Source of the DNA: Erpobdella octoculata
Lineage: Eukaryota > Annelida > Clitellata > Hirudinida > Erpobdellidae
Direction of reading: 5' to 3'
NCBI GenBank assembly: GCA_963978895.1
Contig: OZ022245.1
Span: forward strand, 26,646,942-26,710,941
Length of the DNA stretch: 64,000 nt
Shown: positions 1 to 12,217 of the stretch, one piece after another
Layout: each line of letters starts with the position of its first letter
Position numbering within the stretch: position 1 is the stretch's first letter
The notes under the pieces: model-generated
The model's database searches: none
What the model was told of the DNA's origin: nothing
The model's input: the letters and a program-made list of their open reading frames with translations, nothing else
Position numbers and translations under genes: made by a program

Positions 1-39
1 GTTTTTGGCGGTGGAAGTGGCGCAGATGGTAAGGTAGTT

Positions 40-705
40 GAAAATAGGGCTAAATGTCTTTTATAGGAACTGCTACTAAAAAACAGTAAATACCACAGAT
101 GTAAAAATTATTATTTAGTTTCTTTTCTAAAAATAAAGATATACGTGCTTCACCATTTTTTACAAATTTGGTTTCCCGGACCTCAAATGTGGGTTGGAAA
201 ATTGGGTTATTTGGTTTTTAAAGTAGCTTCTACTCAAAAACTGTTAATGTTACAAAAGTAAAAATTAGTATTTAGTTTCTACTCTAAAAATAATGATATA
301 CGGGTTTCACAATTTATTGAAAATTTGGTTTCCAGGACTTCAAATGTGGGGTGGAAAATAAGGTTATTTGGTTTTTAAAGTAACTGCTACTCAACAACTG
401 TAATTGCCACAGATGTAAAAATTAATACTTAGTATCTACTCAAAAAAAAAGATATACGTGTTTCATCATTTTTTGGGTTATTTGGTTTTTAAAGTAGCTG
501 CTACTCAAAAACTGTTAATGCTACAGAAGTAAAAATTAGTATTTAGTTTCTACTCCAAAAATAATGAAATACGTGTTTTAGCATTTTTTGAAAATTTGGT
601 TTCCAGGACCTCAAATGTGGGGTGGAAATAAGGGTTATTTGATTTCAAAATAACTGCTACTCACAAACTGTAAGTGCTACAAATGTAAAAATTAGTATTT
701 TGAAG
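40..705. repeat. ~157-bp AT-rich tandem repeat, about four copies
   Basis: The marker GTTTCC recurs at 171, 328 and 599. The first interval is 157 bp. The second is 271 bp, which is two units minus about 43 bp, because the copy near 430-480 has lost the GTTTCC-containing part. Shared sub-motifs are CTGCTACTCAAAAACTGT, GTAAAAATTAGTATTTAGT and GATATACGTGTTTCA. No open frame crosses the array. It could be a satellite or the internal repeats of a transposon, and it may continue to the left of the window. Confidence 0.8.
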
Positions 706-1060
706 TTTTGTGCCGGTTAAAAGTAGCTAAGTCCAGTTTATCATCGGCGGGCCAAGCCGTTATTTTAGAGTCTTCACACGGGCCAGGCCAAACCTTAAAT
801 CAAAGTGGGACGGGCCAAAGTTTTTCACCAAGTATATAAATATTTTAGTGATTTTAGGGTCTTCAGTTTGGCCGGACCAAACCTGAGGTCAAGGTGGGAC
901 GGGCCGAAGTTTTTCATCAAGTATATAGAACTTCTAGGCATGTAAAAATGGGCCGGGCCCAATTCAGACGGACTGAGCCGGGCCAGGAGTTTGGGTTTTT
1001 AAAACGGGCTGGGCTAATTTGTCGACGGGCCGAGCCGAGACCTAAAACAAGTAAATTAAA
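706..1060. repeat. GGCC-rich degenerate tandem repeat
   Basis: Two clear copies of a ~89-bp unit are anchored by GTGGGACGGGCC at 805 and 894. Each is followed by AAGTTTTTCA and AAGTATATA. Further GGGCCGGGCC, GGGCTGGGC and GGGCCGAGCC motifs follow to about 1050. Clusters of GGGCC motifs resemble the subterminal repeats of some hAT elements, but I see no terminal inverted repeat or target duplication here. A similar GGCC-rich patch lies at about 43870-44020. Confidence 0.6.
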
Positions 1061-1201
1061 AACGAATTTTTAAAACCAATGCTCTTATATGTAATTAAAA
1101 CACAAATTTTGCAATCAATTTTTTCTTATATTACTCTTTTATTTTATGTTAAAGTCGAAATATCTTAATTATATCGAAATATCGAAATTAATTAAAATTA
1201 T

Positions 1202-1393
1202 CTAAATTAATTGACTTATTGTAAAACTAATAATTGAATATTGCATTGTCTTCTATTTTAAGCATGTATGCAAAATTTGAAAAAATCTATCATCAGGAAG
1301 TGACTCAAAAATTGATTGCAAGATTTGAAACAGACAGAGAAACAAACAGACAGACAGAGAAACAGAGACGACGAGTTAATAAAAGCATTGGTA
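1202..1393. repeat. Direct duplication, copy 1 (partner at 1616-1812)
   Basis: The block starts CTAAATTAATTGACTTATTG and ends GTTAATAAAAGCATTGGTAA. It recurs 414 bp downstream with a few substitutions. Inside is a 12-bp minisatellite of the type GAAACAGACAGA that differs in copy number between copies. Short open frames here are not convincing as genes. Confidence 0.85.
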
Positions 1394-1545
1394 ATAATAA
1401 TAAAAATATCATCAAAAAGCATCGAATTTAAATATCTCAACTATTTTCATGAAAATTTCGTACACGCTTGAGAATCGCGGTCAGTGAGTGTGGTTCGTGT
1501 TAACTTGGTAAAATAGTCTGCCAGTCGGTTAGCGTTTTGTGGTAA

Positions 1546-1612
1546 AGAAAACCCTCAAGAAAACCCTCAAGAAAACCCTCAAGAAACCCCTCGATGAAAT
1601 CCTCAAGAAAAT
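1546..1612. repeat. 12-bp tandem repeat AAGAAAACCCTC
   Basis: Three near-perfect copies of AAGAAAACCCTC are followed by two decayed ones. They separate the two copies of the larger duplication. Confidence 0.75.
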
Positions 1613-1615
1613 TAA

Positions 1616-1812
1616 CTAAATTAATTGACTTATTGTAAAACTAATAATTGAATATTGCATTGTCTTCTATCTTGAGCATGTATGCAAAATTTGAAAAAAA
1701 TCTATCAACAGGAAGTGACTCAAAAATTGATTGCAAGATTTGAAACAGACAGAGAAACAGACAGAGAAACAGACAGAGAAACAGAGCCGACGAGTTAATA
1801 AAAGCATTGGTA
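1616..1812. repeat. Direct duplication, copy 2 (partner at 1202-1393)
   Basis: This is near-identical to 1202-1393, including the GAAACAGACAGA minisatellite. Positions 1813-1972, between it and the eIF4A3 gene, show nothing I recognise. Confidence 0.85.
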
Positions 1813-1972
1813 AAAATGATCTCTACTATGAATGCACGGTTCAAACTCTCTAATTTCATGCGAGCGAAGCCGCTACGGGCACTGCTAGTCTATAGATATT
1901 TGTTGACGGCTTTTATAATTAAAATACAATTTTACGACAATAAGTCTTTATAAAATTTTAACGAACTACTTG

Positions 1973-1978
1973 TTTATT
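1973..1978 (-). promoter_or_regulatory. Candidate poly(A) signal AATAAA for the eIF4A3-like gene
   Basis: On the minus strand AATAAA lies about 65 bases after the stop codon of the helicase gene. That spacing suits a short 3' UTR. No genomic poly(A) tract follows it, so there is no surviving retrocopy tail. Confidence 0.55.
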
Positions 1979-2043
1979 TTTCCAAAAAAAGAATGGAAGA
2001 AAAGAAAATAAGCACACAAATGAAATACGCATCTCAAATTAGT

Positions 2044-3255
2044 TCAAAGAAGATCCTCGACGTTCATGGGCAGTTCGTCGATCTGTGTACTGTAGTACTG
2101 TGCGATGTCGGTGAGAATCTGTGCGTCGGTTTTCGTGACGAAATTAATGGCTACTCCTTTCCGGCCGAATCTGCCAGACCTTCCGATTCTGTGCAGGTAC
2201 TGCTCTCTGGTGAGCGGCAAGTCGTAGTTAACGACGAGGGACACTTGCTGGACATCTATACCGCGAGCCAAGACATCCGTGGCTATGAGCACTCGATTGG
2301 CCCCACTTCTGAACTCCTGCAAAATCGTGTTTCTTTCTTTCTGGGGCATGTCGCCGTGTATCGAAGATACGGCGAAGTTGGCCTCTCTCATCTTTTCCGT
2401 CAACCAGTCGACCTTTCTTCTCGTGTTGACAAAGATGACACCTTGACAAACAGTCATACTTTCGTAGAGGTCGCACAGAGTGTCGAACTTCCATTCCTCT
2501 TTATCTACGTGAACGAAAAACTGTCGTATTCCTTCGAGAGTCAGCTCGTCACGTTTGACCAAAACCCTGACCGGGTCGGTCATGAATTTGCTGGTCATTT
2601 CGAGGACATCGTGAGGCAAGGTAGCCGACACGAGAACGACCTGCATAGAAGGAGGCAGGTGTCTGTAAATATCGTAGATGGCTTGCTTGGATTTTTCTTT
2701 CAGCATTTCGTCAGCTTCATCTATAACCAACATCTTGACGTTTTTGACTCTTAAATTTCTCCTCTGTATCATGTCCAAGATTCTTCCCGGAGTGCCGGAT
2801 ACGATGTGCTGTCCGTAATCGAGTTTTTTTGTGTCTTCGCCAACGTTTGTGCCTCCGATGCACGCGTGGCACTGCACGTTCATGTAGTCGCCCAATGCCA
2901 AGACGACTCTTTGAATCTGAGTGGCCAGTTCTCTGGTCGGAGAGAGGATCAAGGCCTGTACTTCTCTGAGAGTCACGTCGATACTCTGCAATACGGAGAT
3001 AGAAAAGGTGGCTGTCTTGCCAGTTCCAGACTGCGCCTGAGCGATAACGTCTTTCCCGGAGAGGATGGGCCTGATCGCTCTCTGCTGGATTGCTGACGGC
3101 CTTTCGAACCCGTAGCCGTAGATTCCCCGGAGCAGGTCTTTGTTTAGCTTCATGCTCTCGAAGCATGGAAGAACTTCTACATCATCGGAGCTAGTGAATT
3201 CGACGTTTCTTAAGTCACATTCGACGGCATCTCTTCTTCTCTTTTCTGTCGGCAT
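2044..3255 (-). CDS. eIF4A3: eIF4A3-like DEAD-box RNA helicase, intronless
   Basis: Full-length protein of 403 residues, close to the ~411 of animal eIF4A3. Motifs in order: GF50 and PSAIQQ 53-58 (Q motif), AQSGTGKT 74-81 (Walker A), PTRELA 106-111, GG 134-135, TPGR 155-158, DEAD 179-182, SAT 210-212, VIFVNT 273-278, RGID 331-334 and HRIGRSGR 355-362. The C-terminus [17 protein letters not shown] matches eIF4A3 rather than eIF4A1/2. eIF4A3 is the ATP-dependent RNA clamp of the exon junction complex, working in the nucleus and on exported mRNA. The start ATG sits just after ACAGAA, and the frame is open to a TGA. The lack of introns suggests a retrogene, but no frameshift, stop or poly(A) tail is seen. 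Oddities: KEKS replaces the family's usual NKGF after DEADEML, and substitutions are spread through the protein. It could be the only eIF4A3 gene or a diverged second copy. Confidence 0.93.
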   Translation of the reverse strand: MPTEKRRRDAVECDLRNVEFTSSDDVEVLPCFESMKLNKDLLRGIYGYGFERPSAIQQRAIRPILSGKDVIAQAQSGTGKTATFSISVLQSIDVTLREVQALILSPTRELATQIQRVVLALGDYMNVQCHACIGGTNVGEDTKKLDYGQHIVSGTPGRILDMIQRRNLRVKNVKMLVIDEADEMLKEKSKQAIYDIYRHLPPSMQVVLVSATLPHDVLEMTSKFMTDPVRVLVKRDELTLEGIRQFFVHVDKEEWKFDTLCDLYESMTVCQGVIFVNTRRKVDWLTEKMREANFAVSSIHGDMPQKERNTILQEFRSGANRVLIATDVLARGIDVQQVSLVVNYDLPLTREQYLHRIGRSGRFGRKGVAINFVTKTDAQILTDIAQYYSTQIDELPMNVEDLL

Positions 3256-3428
3256 TTCTGTAATTGAATATTTAATTTAAATAAAAAATGACAATTTAAT
3301 TGTCTTTAGTAAGAGCTCTTCTATTTCAGCAAAACCAAAATAATTTAAAAAAATAACGCGTAAGTGTCTGTAAAGCTTGTTTTATCGGAAAATGATTTTG
3401 CTGACATCTATTCAATAGATATAAAAAC

Positions 3429-3430
<2 letters not shown>
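3256..3430 (-). promoter_or_regulatory. Upstream region of the eIF4A3-like gene, possible 5' UTR splice acceptor
   Basis: Read on the minus strand, a T-rich stretch ends in CAATTACAG two bases before the start ATG. That looks like a 3' splice site, so the gene may have a non-coding first exon further upstream. No clear TATA box is visible before the (AT)n tract begins. Confidence 0.3.
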
Positions 3431-3514
<84 letters not shown>

Positions 3515-3625
3515 ATTTATGTATATATATACATATATATGTATTTATTTATATTTATATATATATGTATATGTATTTATATATATATATATATTTATAT
3601 ATTTATATATAAATATATATATATA

Positions 3626-3709
<84 letters not shown>

Positions 3710-3710
3710 A
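3431..3710. repeat. Compound (AT)n/(GT)n microsatellite
   Basis: (AT)n runs to about 3494, followed by about ten GT units, then AT/ATTT/GTAT mixtures and a second long (AT)n to about 3708. Tyrosine/isoleucine-rich open frames across it are artefacts of the repeat. Confidence 0.97.
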
Positions 3711-5391
<1,681 letters not shown>

Positions 5392-5480
<89 letters not shown>

Positions 5481-5486
5481 CTCTCT
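5392..5486. repeat. (CT)n microsatellite
   Basis: About 95 bp of CT with one CG interruption near the end. Confidence 0.97.
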
Positions 5487-5734
5487 TTATCTATATATCT
5501 CTTTATTTCTCTTTCCTTCTTTTTCTTTCTTTCTTCATAATTTACAGATATACTATGACGTATTATTACCGATATTGATATGCTTTACTTTAGACACTTA
5601 GACACACACATGCGGGCGTGATGTCAACGTTCACTGGAATGTGATAAAAAGTGGCATTCCGAAAAGAAAACAAACAAACAAACACACACACACCTGAGAC
5701 GAAATAAACCAGATTGAATGAATCGAAAATATTC

Positions 5735-5868
5735 AGACAAACACGATGATATGTAGACAAACACGATGATATGCAGACAAACACGATGATATGTAGACAA
5801 ACACGATGATATGTAGACAAACACGATTATATGTAGACAAACACGATGATATGTAGACGAAAATGGCA
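5735..5868. repeat. 20-bp minisatellite, about 6.5 copies
   Basis: Unit AGACAAACACGATGATATGT, nearly invariant: one copy has ATGC for ATGT and one has GATTAT for GATGAT. Repeating Tyr-His-Arg-Val-Cys-Leu peptides in minus-strand open frames come from this repeat and are not evidence for a gene. Confidence 0.95.
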
Positions 5869-7018
5869 ATATCCAGACAGAAACGTAGAGAAACGTAACG
5901 ATAGGCAGAGATAGGAGTTGTGCTGGTATGCGGGTGTATCGGAAGTTTCCTGCGTATAGTGTATACAAATAATACTCAGAAAGGTGAAACGGGTCAGTAT
6001 CTATTTCGATTAATGGCTTCTTTAATGTCATCTACACGAGTCAAAAACCACACACTTGCTTTGCAAATATTTGTATTAATTGTTTTTTAGTTTCGTTTAT
6101 TTGTTTACGGAATTTTTCGTAAACTATGTAAGCTTTTTAAGTGCTTTTGGGAGATGAGTGAATTATTATTATATACACATCGCACAGCAGAATTTCATTT
6201 GAAAAGAAAAAGTTTTTTTGACGATGAGGCATCGAGAAGATGAGGTTTATCCGTCGAAAGATCTTCCGACTAAATAACGAAATTGCTGAATCAGAACTAT
6301 CTGGAAATGCTTTCCTGTACACGTTCGGTCAGTTCCAGCTTGCGGAAATATAAAACTGCTTCCATGGTTGGTTCAGTGTCGAAGCCAGTTTTTCCACTTC
6401 GTTCGTTTTCTTGTTCATCCAATTATTGTACTCTCTCAATTAACACTTAAAGATGGAAAAAAGACTAAAACCAGATTCAACACAAATGCGCGCATTACAT
6501 GGATGGAACCAAACTGACATCAAAACCGAATCCCAACTAATCCTCTTATTTCTTAAAAAATAAAATAAAACAGAACATACTCTAACTTCAACCAGATAAC
6601 GACAATAGATTACAGATCCTAAAACACACAGCTCCAAAGTTTCCTTTCAATCTTCAAGTGTGTATACGTCATATGAAAGACCAGAAATTTGTTGAAAGGT
6701 CTGATCAACGGTCAACATCGCTCAAAGACACAGCCAGGCTTGTTCGATAGTACAGATCAGTCTTTGGAACGGCGATTTGAATTCAGTTCAACGCCATGCG
6801 GGCTGCTTGCTCCCCCTTCAATGGGTGGGTTGTTCACCGGGTGCTCTCTCTCTCTCTGTGTTCGTGTTCGACGGGGTTCCCATTGTTTTGACGACCAGAG
6901 TCAACCGTGACACCTAGCAGTGACACTTTTAATGAACATATGCCAGGTGCGAGATGAACACTATGGCCGATTCCTTCACCTGTACTTATGCGTACCTGAC
7001 ATGTACCATTTGTAACTT
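5869..7018. other. Intergenic sequence, nothing recognised
   Basis: Unique sequence with only short open frames and no homology I can recognise. Confidence 0.5.
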
Positions 7019-7029
7019 CTCTGTGTGTA

Positions 7030-7062
<33 letters not shown>

Positions 7063-7063
7063 G
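7019..7063. repeat. (GT)n/(GTAT)n microsatellite
   Basis: Short GT-rich tract. Confidence 0.9.
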
Positions 7064-8202
7064 AAGGAGATTGTGAAGGAGCAATTAATACAATAAGGGA
7101 CCCGGGTTTTATAGAATTCCAGCATTATAACGAAGTTCATTCCTAACGTGTAGTTGTGCATATAACGAGATTTTCATTACAACACGGCTGTTGTATTTTG
7201 TAATTCAGGATTTTCTTCCCCACCATAAAAACCTTCACGTAACAAAAATTTGGTTAAAATTGATCGATTTCATCGTTCAAGCGAAACATGTTTCATTGAA
7301 CTTTATTAAAAAACTTTATTAAAAAAAATATATAAATAAATAAATAAATAAATACGATAATTTAAACAAAAAATCAAATTACCTATGGCAGAATTTATGG
7401 GAAGCAGTTAAACTTAAAACCCATCTTGGAACTTCTTCAAAAAAAAACCCCCATAGCTGTCAAGTCGCCAATAAATCAAGACGGATGTTACGTATAATTC
7501 ACTCGCAACGGGCTGTTTAATTGCTGAGACGCCTTGCGAACAAGTTGTAACTTGTTTACAATTACAACGCGTATTCGTTAATTGAGTTAACCGGTTAATT
7601 ACAGTTAACTAGTTGATTCGTTAATTAGTTGAGCGGTCTTGCGGGAAAGCTTGCTCGGCCGGGCGATTTCATTAGCGATCTAAAACGCGTGTTAAGTATG
7701 TTGTTTGTTTTGAAACAAGTTATCTATGTTTGAGAGTTTGATGTTTTGTATGTTATGTATGTGTATATGTTTATGATGTTATGTGTGTTTGAGGGGTTAA
7801 TTATGGGAAGGGAAATTAACTTTTTGGAAAGGTCAAGGATCACTGATGAACTTTCGTTGGAAGGAATTTGCCGATGACGATTCCTACTCTGCCTGTTTGT
7901 TTGTTGTTTGCTTGTTTGTTTGTTGTGCCTGCGATGGAATCAATGCAATAATTACTAACTCAGCATGAAATTAACTCGGCGCAGTTTGCTCCGGGCGATG
8001 AAGTTTTTGCTCCACAGAGACACTCTCTGAAAAAGGGCTCGTCCCGGGTTCACGACCCCGAGTTGCCCCTCCTCCTTTCCTTTCCTTTTCTTCTTCCCCT
8101 CTCTCTTTCCATCACAGAACATTAACCTGCTTATGCCATTCATTAGCAGGCTGGCATTCGAAATGGGATTTAAATTGCTTTTCTCGGGTTTTAAAACATT
8201 TG
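7064..8202. other. Intergenic sequence, nothing recognised
   Basis: Mostly unique AT-rich sequence with short A-tracts, a few (AAAT) copies near 7330-7355 and TTTG repeats near 7895-7925. No gene supported. Confidence 0.5.
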
Positions 8203-8341
8203 TTAGATGATGACGATGCTGGCGGGAATGATGATGATGATGATGACGACGACAATGATGATGTTGATGACGACGACGACGACGACGATGATGATGATGA
8301 CGATGACGATGGTGGTGGTGGTGGTGGTGGTAGTGGTGGTG
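8203..8341. repeat. (GAT/GAC/GGT)n trinucleotide tract
   Basis: Interrupted GATGAT and GACGAC runs end in (GGT)n. The tract is open in several frames on both strands only because of its periodicity. Confidence 0.95.
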
Positions 8342-9378
8342 GACACACAGAGGCGGACAAGCGGACGGATTAGCACTGAAACAGAGATACTTTCATTCAA
8401 TAGTTAATTTTCTTCTACACAAGATGTTTTATGAATGGAATAGCCGTAGGTATTGAAAAACAGAGTATTTCGTATCATGTCTTTGATCACAAATCGATCA
8501 TTTCAGATTTATCCCTCTTCCTTTGACCACAAAAAGTGACGAACGTGAAAAGAGAAGAAAAACCAACTTTTTTGGAACTGCAAACATTTGGTAAAGCATA
8601 AAAAAATCACATAATATAAAACATACACATATTACTACGCACACTAAGCATTGAAAAACACATAATATAAAACACACACAAAACTTAACACTTACACAGA
8701 CATGCAATACACACACCCAGAGATGTTCCACGTGTGCATCTCCTCCTCCGATGTGTTTTTTGTTGTTGTTTGGTATAGTGGAAATATTTCTTTATAGATG
8801 TCATCTGTCACGCTCCTGTGCTTTTGAAAACGAAAAACAGACAACAGACAGCCGACACCGAACACGAACACGAACAAACAACAAACTCGTGACGACGACG
8901 ACAACACAAACGAATAAACGATAACAGTTAAAACCACAGACACTTATAAAGCAATAAATTCACGAGTGGTCAGACTCGAACGTCGGTGTGATTCTCAATA
9001 AATTGGACATCCCTAAATCAACAACAACAACTAAGCCAAGCAAAAAAGAGAGACATGATGGAGAGACAGAGGCAGAAGCAGAGAGACTAACAGATTGACA
9101 GAAAGATGGAAAGAGAGAAAGAGAGAGAGAGAGAGAGAGGGAGAGTGGTGTAAAGAGGAAAAACGGAAAAAAATCCAGAGAGATACATTTACAGAGTGAA
9201 CGCCTGCGTGCGTGTGTTGGACAGACACACAAAGAGAGACATCCAGCGAAACGGAGACAGTCAGAGGGGCACACGGAGAGGAATAAATCATTCGTCCTGT
9301 CCGCGTCAGAATTGATTGGCATCCATCACACCCGCATACCAGCGAAATGATTGATGGCCGTCGGATCACGTGGCCTCT
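8342..9378. other. Distal upstream region of the Meis gene
   Basis: No gene. It includes GA-rich sequence near 9045-9145 and AGATTGACAG at 9092-9101, one base from the composite Pbx-Meis consensus TGATTGACAG. Short Ser/Leu-rich frames come from the GA tract. Confidence 0.5.
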
Positions 9379-9388
9379 AATTGACAGG
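9379..9388 (+). promoter_or_regulatory. Candidate Meis-type site AATTGACAGG
   Basis: It contains TGACAGG, the core bound by Meis/TGIF homeodomains, and is followed by TGATTGG, which contains a Pbx-like TGAT half-site and an inverted CCAAT box. It lies about 30 bp before the TATA-like box. The same 10-mer is present inverted at 9515-9524 and 11977-11986. Confidence 0.45.
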
Positions 9389-9417
9389 TGATTGGGCGTG
9401 GTCTTTCGAAATGTGTT

Positions 9418-9424
9418 TATAAAA
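9418..9424 (+). promoter_or_regulatory. Candidate TATA box (TATAAAA) of the Meis gene
   Basis: TATAAAAG occurs about 615 bp before the first Meis start codon. Just upstream are ATTGG (inverted CCAAT) and GGGCGTGG (GC-box-like) at about 9391-9401 and CACGTG at 9367-9372. It is followed by GAGAGAG-rich sequence. Initiation here would give a long 5' UTR with upstream ATGs. A start closer to the ATG is also possible. Confidence 0.4.
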
Positions 9425-9514
9425 GTGCCCGGAGAGAGAGCGCGGGAGAGAGAAAAAGAGAGATGTGCGGATAGATGTGGTTATATGGGATATAATATTC
9501 GCTGCGTCTGCTAA

Positions 9515-9524
9515 CCTGTCAATT
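9515..9524 (-). promoter_or_regulatory. Candidate Meis-type site (inverted copy)
   Basis: CCTGTCAATT on the plus strand is the exact reverse complement of 9379-9388. The two sites bracket the TATA-like box, 126 bases apart. Confidence 0.4.
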
Positions 9525-10037
9525 CTTCTTCTTGCTCTCGTCGACGACGCGAAATAAAACGTTTATTTTTAGTTTTTGAAATTCGATTTAATTCCCGATT
9601 GTTTTTTTTTTCAAAATAGGATAAAATAGTTATTATAACTAAACTAGTAGTATAAATCGTTTGAAGTTTTCAATTTACGAATTTACGAGCATCGTATTGT
9701 AGATAGTAGAAAAATAAATACATCTAAATAGTATTTATTTCTATATAAACAAAACCAGAGAAATATTACTCGCTTGATTTTACTACATCGATTTTATCGG
9801 GTTTTTACGCTGTTTGCGTCTGCTCTGTGTTGGTACTATTATATCTTCAGTCCCGACGGTGATTGGTCCCGGAAGTGGAGGGTGCAGTGACCCTGAGGTT
9901 CCTCTACCTTGACGAAGCTTGTGGGGCGACGAGAAGTCAAGAGGACGTCATCGGCACTCTACCGGGGGAGTTAAAATACTCGAATCTTCTGCGACGTTTC
10001 TCTGAAGGTCTTTCAGTCTCTGTTCTTGAATAGCGGC
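9525..10037 (+). other. Probable 5' UTR / proximal promoter of Meis exon 1
   Basis: The first 300 bases are AT-rich. From about 9848 the sequence is more GC-rich and lacks repeats up to the start ATG. A TGATTGGT motif lies near 9861. I cannot fix the transcription start from sequence alone. Confidence 0.4.
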
Positions 10038-10064
10038 ATGTCCTCTTCGACACCTGCTCCAAGG
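10038..10064 (+). CDS. Meis: Meis exon 1 (coding part)
   Basis: Nine codons, MSSSTPAPR, follow a non-repetitive leader and end in agg|GTAAGT, a consensus donor. The exon ends in phase 0 and exon 2 starts in phase 0 with Tyr. Vertebrate MEIS1 is split the same way, with a very short first coding exon (MAQR) joined to an exon starting with Tyr. That shared cut after Arg is the main reason I accept this start; the residues themselves are too few to prove it. The 5' end of the exon is not defined, and an alternative promoter or start is possible. Confidence 0.75.
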
Positions 10065-10587
10065 GTAAGTGTTAGTTAGTTAGCTAGCTAGCAGCTTCGG
10101 TTGAATTATTATTACTGTTGCAAGAGTTTTAGTTGACTGGTGTTTTTGCGCCTCTTGTTTTCTTGCCAGTGCCCGCGAAATCAGTGTGAATAAGGATTTG
10201 TTGCCTTTGATGTTCAGCCTCAGAGTCAATTACGCAATTATTAGCAAAGTCATTACAGTTTTCATTCGCTGTTGTTGTTGTAGTAGTACCTAGACTAAGA
10301 GTTTTATCGTTGGCGTATGAAAACAGGATACTGGCTAGGTATACAATATAATTATTATTACCTATTAAATTATGTTATATCAAATATATTAATAATTTCT
10401 GAATTACACTGCTGAATTTTACTTTCTAGTTTTAGAAAATTTTGAACCTTACTCGATTGTTGGGTTGCTGTGGTTGCTGCAAATGTTTTTGTTGAACGCG
10501 GTGCGCGTAATTTTTTAATTAAAATTCCATGATCCGTTCTTAAGTAATCAATTAGTGGAAATACCCCGTTGACTAAGTTGTAAACAG

Positions 10588-10905
10588 TGTATGTATGTAT
10601 GTATGTATGTATGTATGTATGTATGTATGTATGTATGTATGTATGTATGTATGTATGTATGTATGTATGTGTGTGTGTATGTGTGTGTATGTATGTATGT
10701 ATGTATGTATCCTTGTATATATATCCTTGTATGTATCCTTGTATGTATGTATCTATGTATGTATATATATATATATATATGTATGAATTTATGCATGTAT
10801 GAATGAATGAATGTATGTATGTATGTATGTATGTATGTATGTATGTATGTATGTATGTATGTATGTATGTATGTATGTATGTATGTAGTATGTATGTATG
10901 TATGA
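10588..10905. repeat. (TATG)n tetranucleotide microsatellite
   Basis: Two long TATG runs are separated by GT-rich and TATCCTTG variants near 10670-10800. Met-Tyr-Val-Cys frames on it are repeat artefacts. Confidence 0.97.
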
Positions 10906-11976
10906 ACGTTATATGTTAATGTATTTGTGTGGGTTTAGCCATGTCGAATTTACAGTTCTTGTTGCTACGGTGATTATTATTGCATCATAGACGGTTAGTA
11001 ATTGAAATTTATCTTCAGTTTAGAACGTAGATATTAACAAAGATAGCCGATGAAGAAATATTAACAGAAGAGATAGACGAACGGGGGGGGGGGCTCTTAA
11101 CTAACTCCTCTGCAGTATATATCGTGGTCGATGGGTGGTTGTGATCGGTGAGCCCCCAGTGGGGCGAGGGGAATCCACACTACTCCACCCCGAACTCCTT
11201 GACTATAAAAAAATTTGCAACTATAAGTAGCGTTGGCCTCTACTAGATTAGAATAGCACTGAATTAAAATGGTTTAACTAATTAAAAATTACTGAATGTT
11301 TTTGCTTTGTTTTTATTTTATTTTATTTTATGAAATAAATCCTGGATTTTAATTAACGCCATTTAATTTTTAACCTGCCATCGCACGGCTCGGCGCAAGG
11401 CAAGAATGAAACGGGGGATTGATTAATGTTATTTTTAATGTTTTTAAATTAAAAGAAAAAATAATTTGATGCAGGCGATGTAGTGGCATAACCACATGTG
11501 GAAAGAGAGAGAGAAAGGAGAATGGAGAGAGATGGAAAGAGTTGGAAAGAGGAAGGTTGGGTGGGAGAAAGACATGAAGAGAGACAGTGAGAGAGAGAGA
11601 GAGAAGAATGAATGAATGAATGTTAGACAATATTTAATATAATATATAAATTATGACTGATGAAGATTTGTAATCGTACTTACAGAGAACTGAAAGCACT
11701 CTAAATTCAACGTAATTAATCCCTTTTCTAAAATGTCAATCCAAATATATTGGTTTGTATTATTCGATTGTCTTACTTGTACGGAACGTTTGCCCCACAA
11801 GTAATTGATTTCATTAAGTCGCCTTTCCGTAAATCAAATGCTTAACGGAATATAACATCCGTTTATAATTATTAAACGCTAATGTATATATTTTCTTCGA
11901 GACACGGTTAATTCCTTTTGACGGTCGGAGGCTAAGTACAGCAGAACGCCCAGTGAGTGCAGTTCGCTTTTCTGAT

Positions 11977-11986
11977 CCTGTCAATT
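11977..11986 (-). promoter_or_regulatory. Third candidate Meis-type site, intron 1
   Basis: CCTGTCAATT is identical to 9515-9524 and lies about 230 bp before exon 2. Confidence 0.35.
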
Positions 11987-12217
11987 TCTTCGCTGCTCAA
12001 TTAATCTCGTCTTTTTAAGTCAAGCTGCTTGTTTGTCGTTCAGTTTGCCATAGAGCGAATTAATCGTTTGAAAATCGTTCGCTGTTCGTTTACGCTAGAA
12101 TGGATTAATCGTTCTTTATTAGCGTGCTATTCTTCCACCACTGTATAATTAATCTAATTGTATTTATAGGATAATTAATAATAAATAATAATTAACTAGA
12201 ATTAATTTTTGTTGCAG

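Larger units (their letters stand above)
10065..12217 (+). other. Meis intron 1
   Basis: About 2.15 kb, from GTAAGT to TTGTTGCAG. It contains the (TATG)n block, a G-run near 11084-11093, AT-rich unique sequence and a third AATTGACAGG site (inverted, 11977-11986). No other exon is supported. Confidence 0.75.

Noticed and set aside
1546..1612. CCCTCAAGAAAA repeat considered as telomere-like
   Set aside because: The unit and context do not match known animal telomere repeats, and copies decay after three.
1993..2754. 253-codon plus-strand open frame over the helicase gene
   Set aside because: It is the antisense of the eIF4A3-like gene. The minus-strand frame has every helicase motif, this one has none.
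5590..6031. Minus-strand frame with Tyr-His-Arg-Val-Cys-Leu repeats
   Set aside because: Product of the 20-bp minisatellite; no conserved part, no splice or start support.
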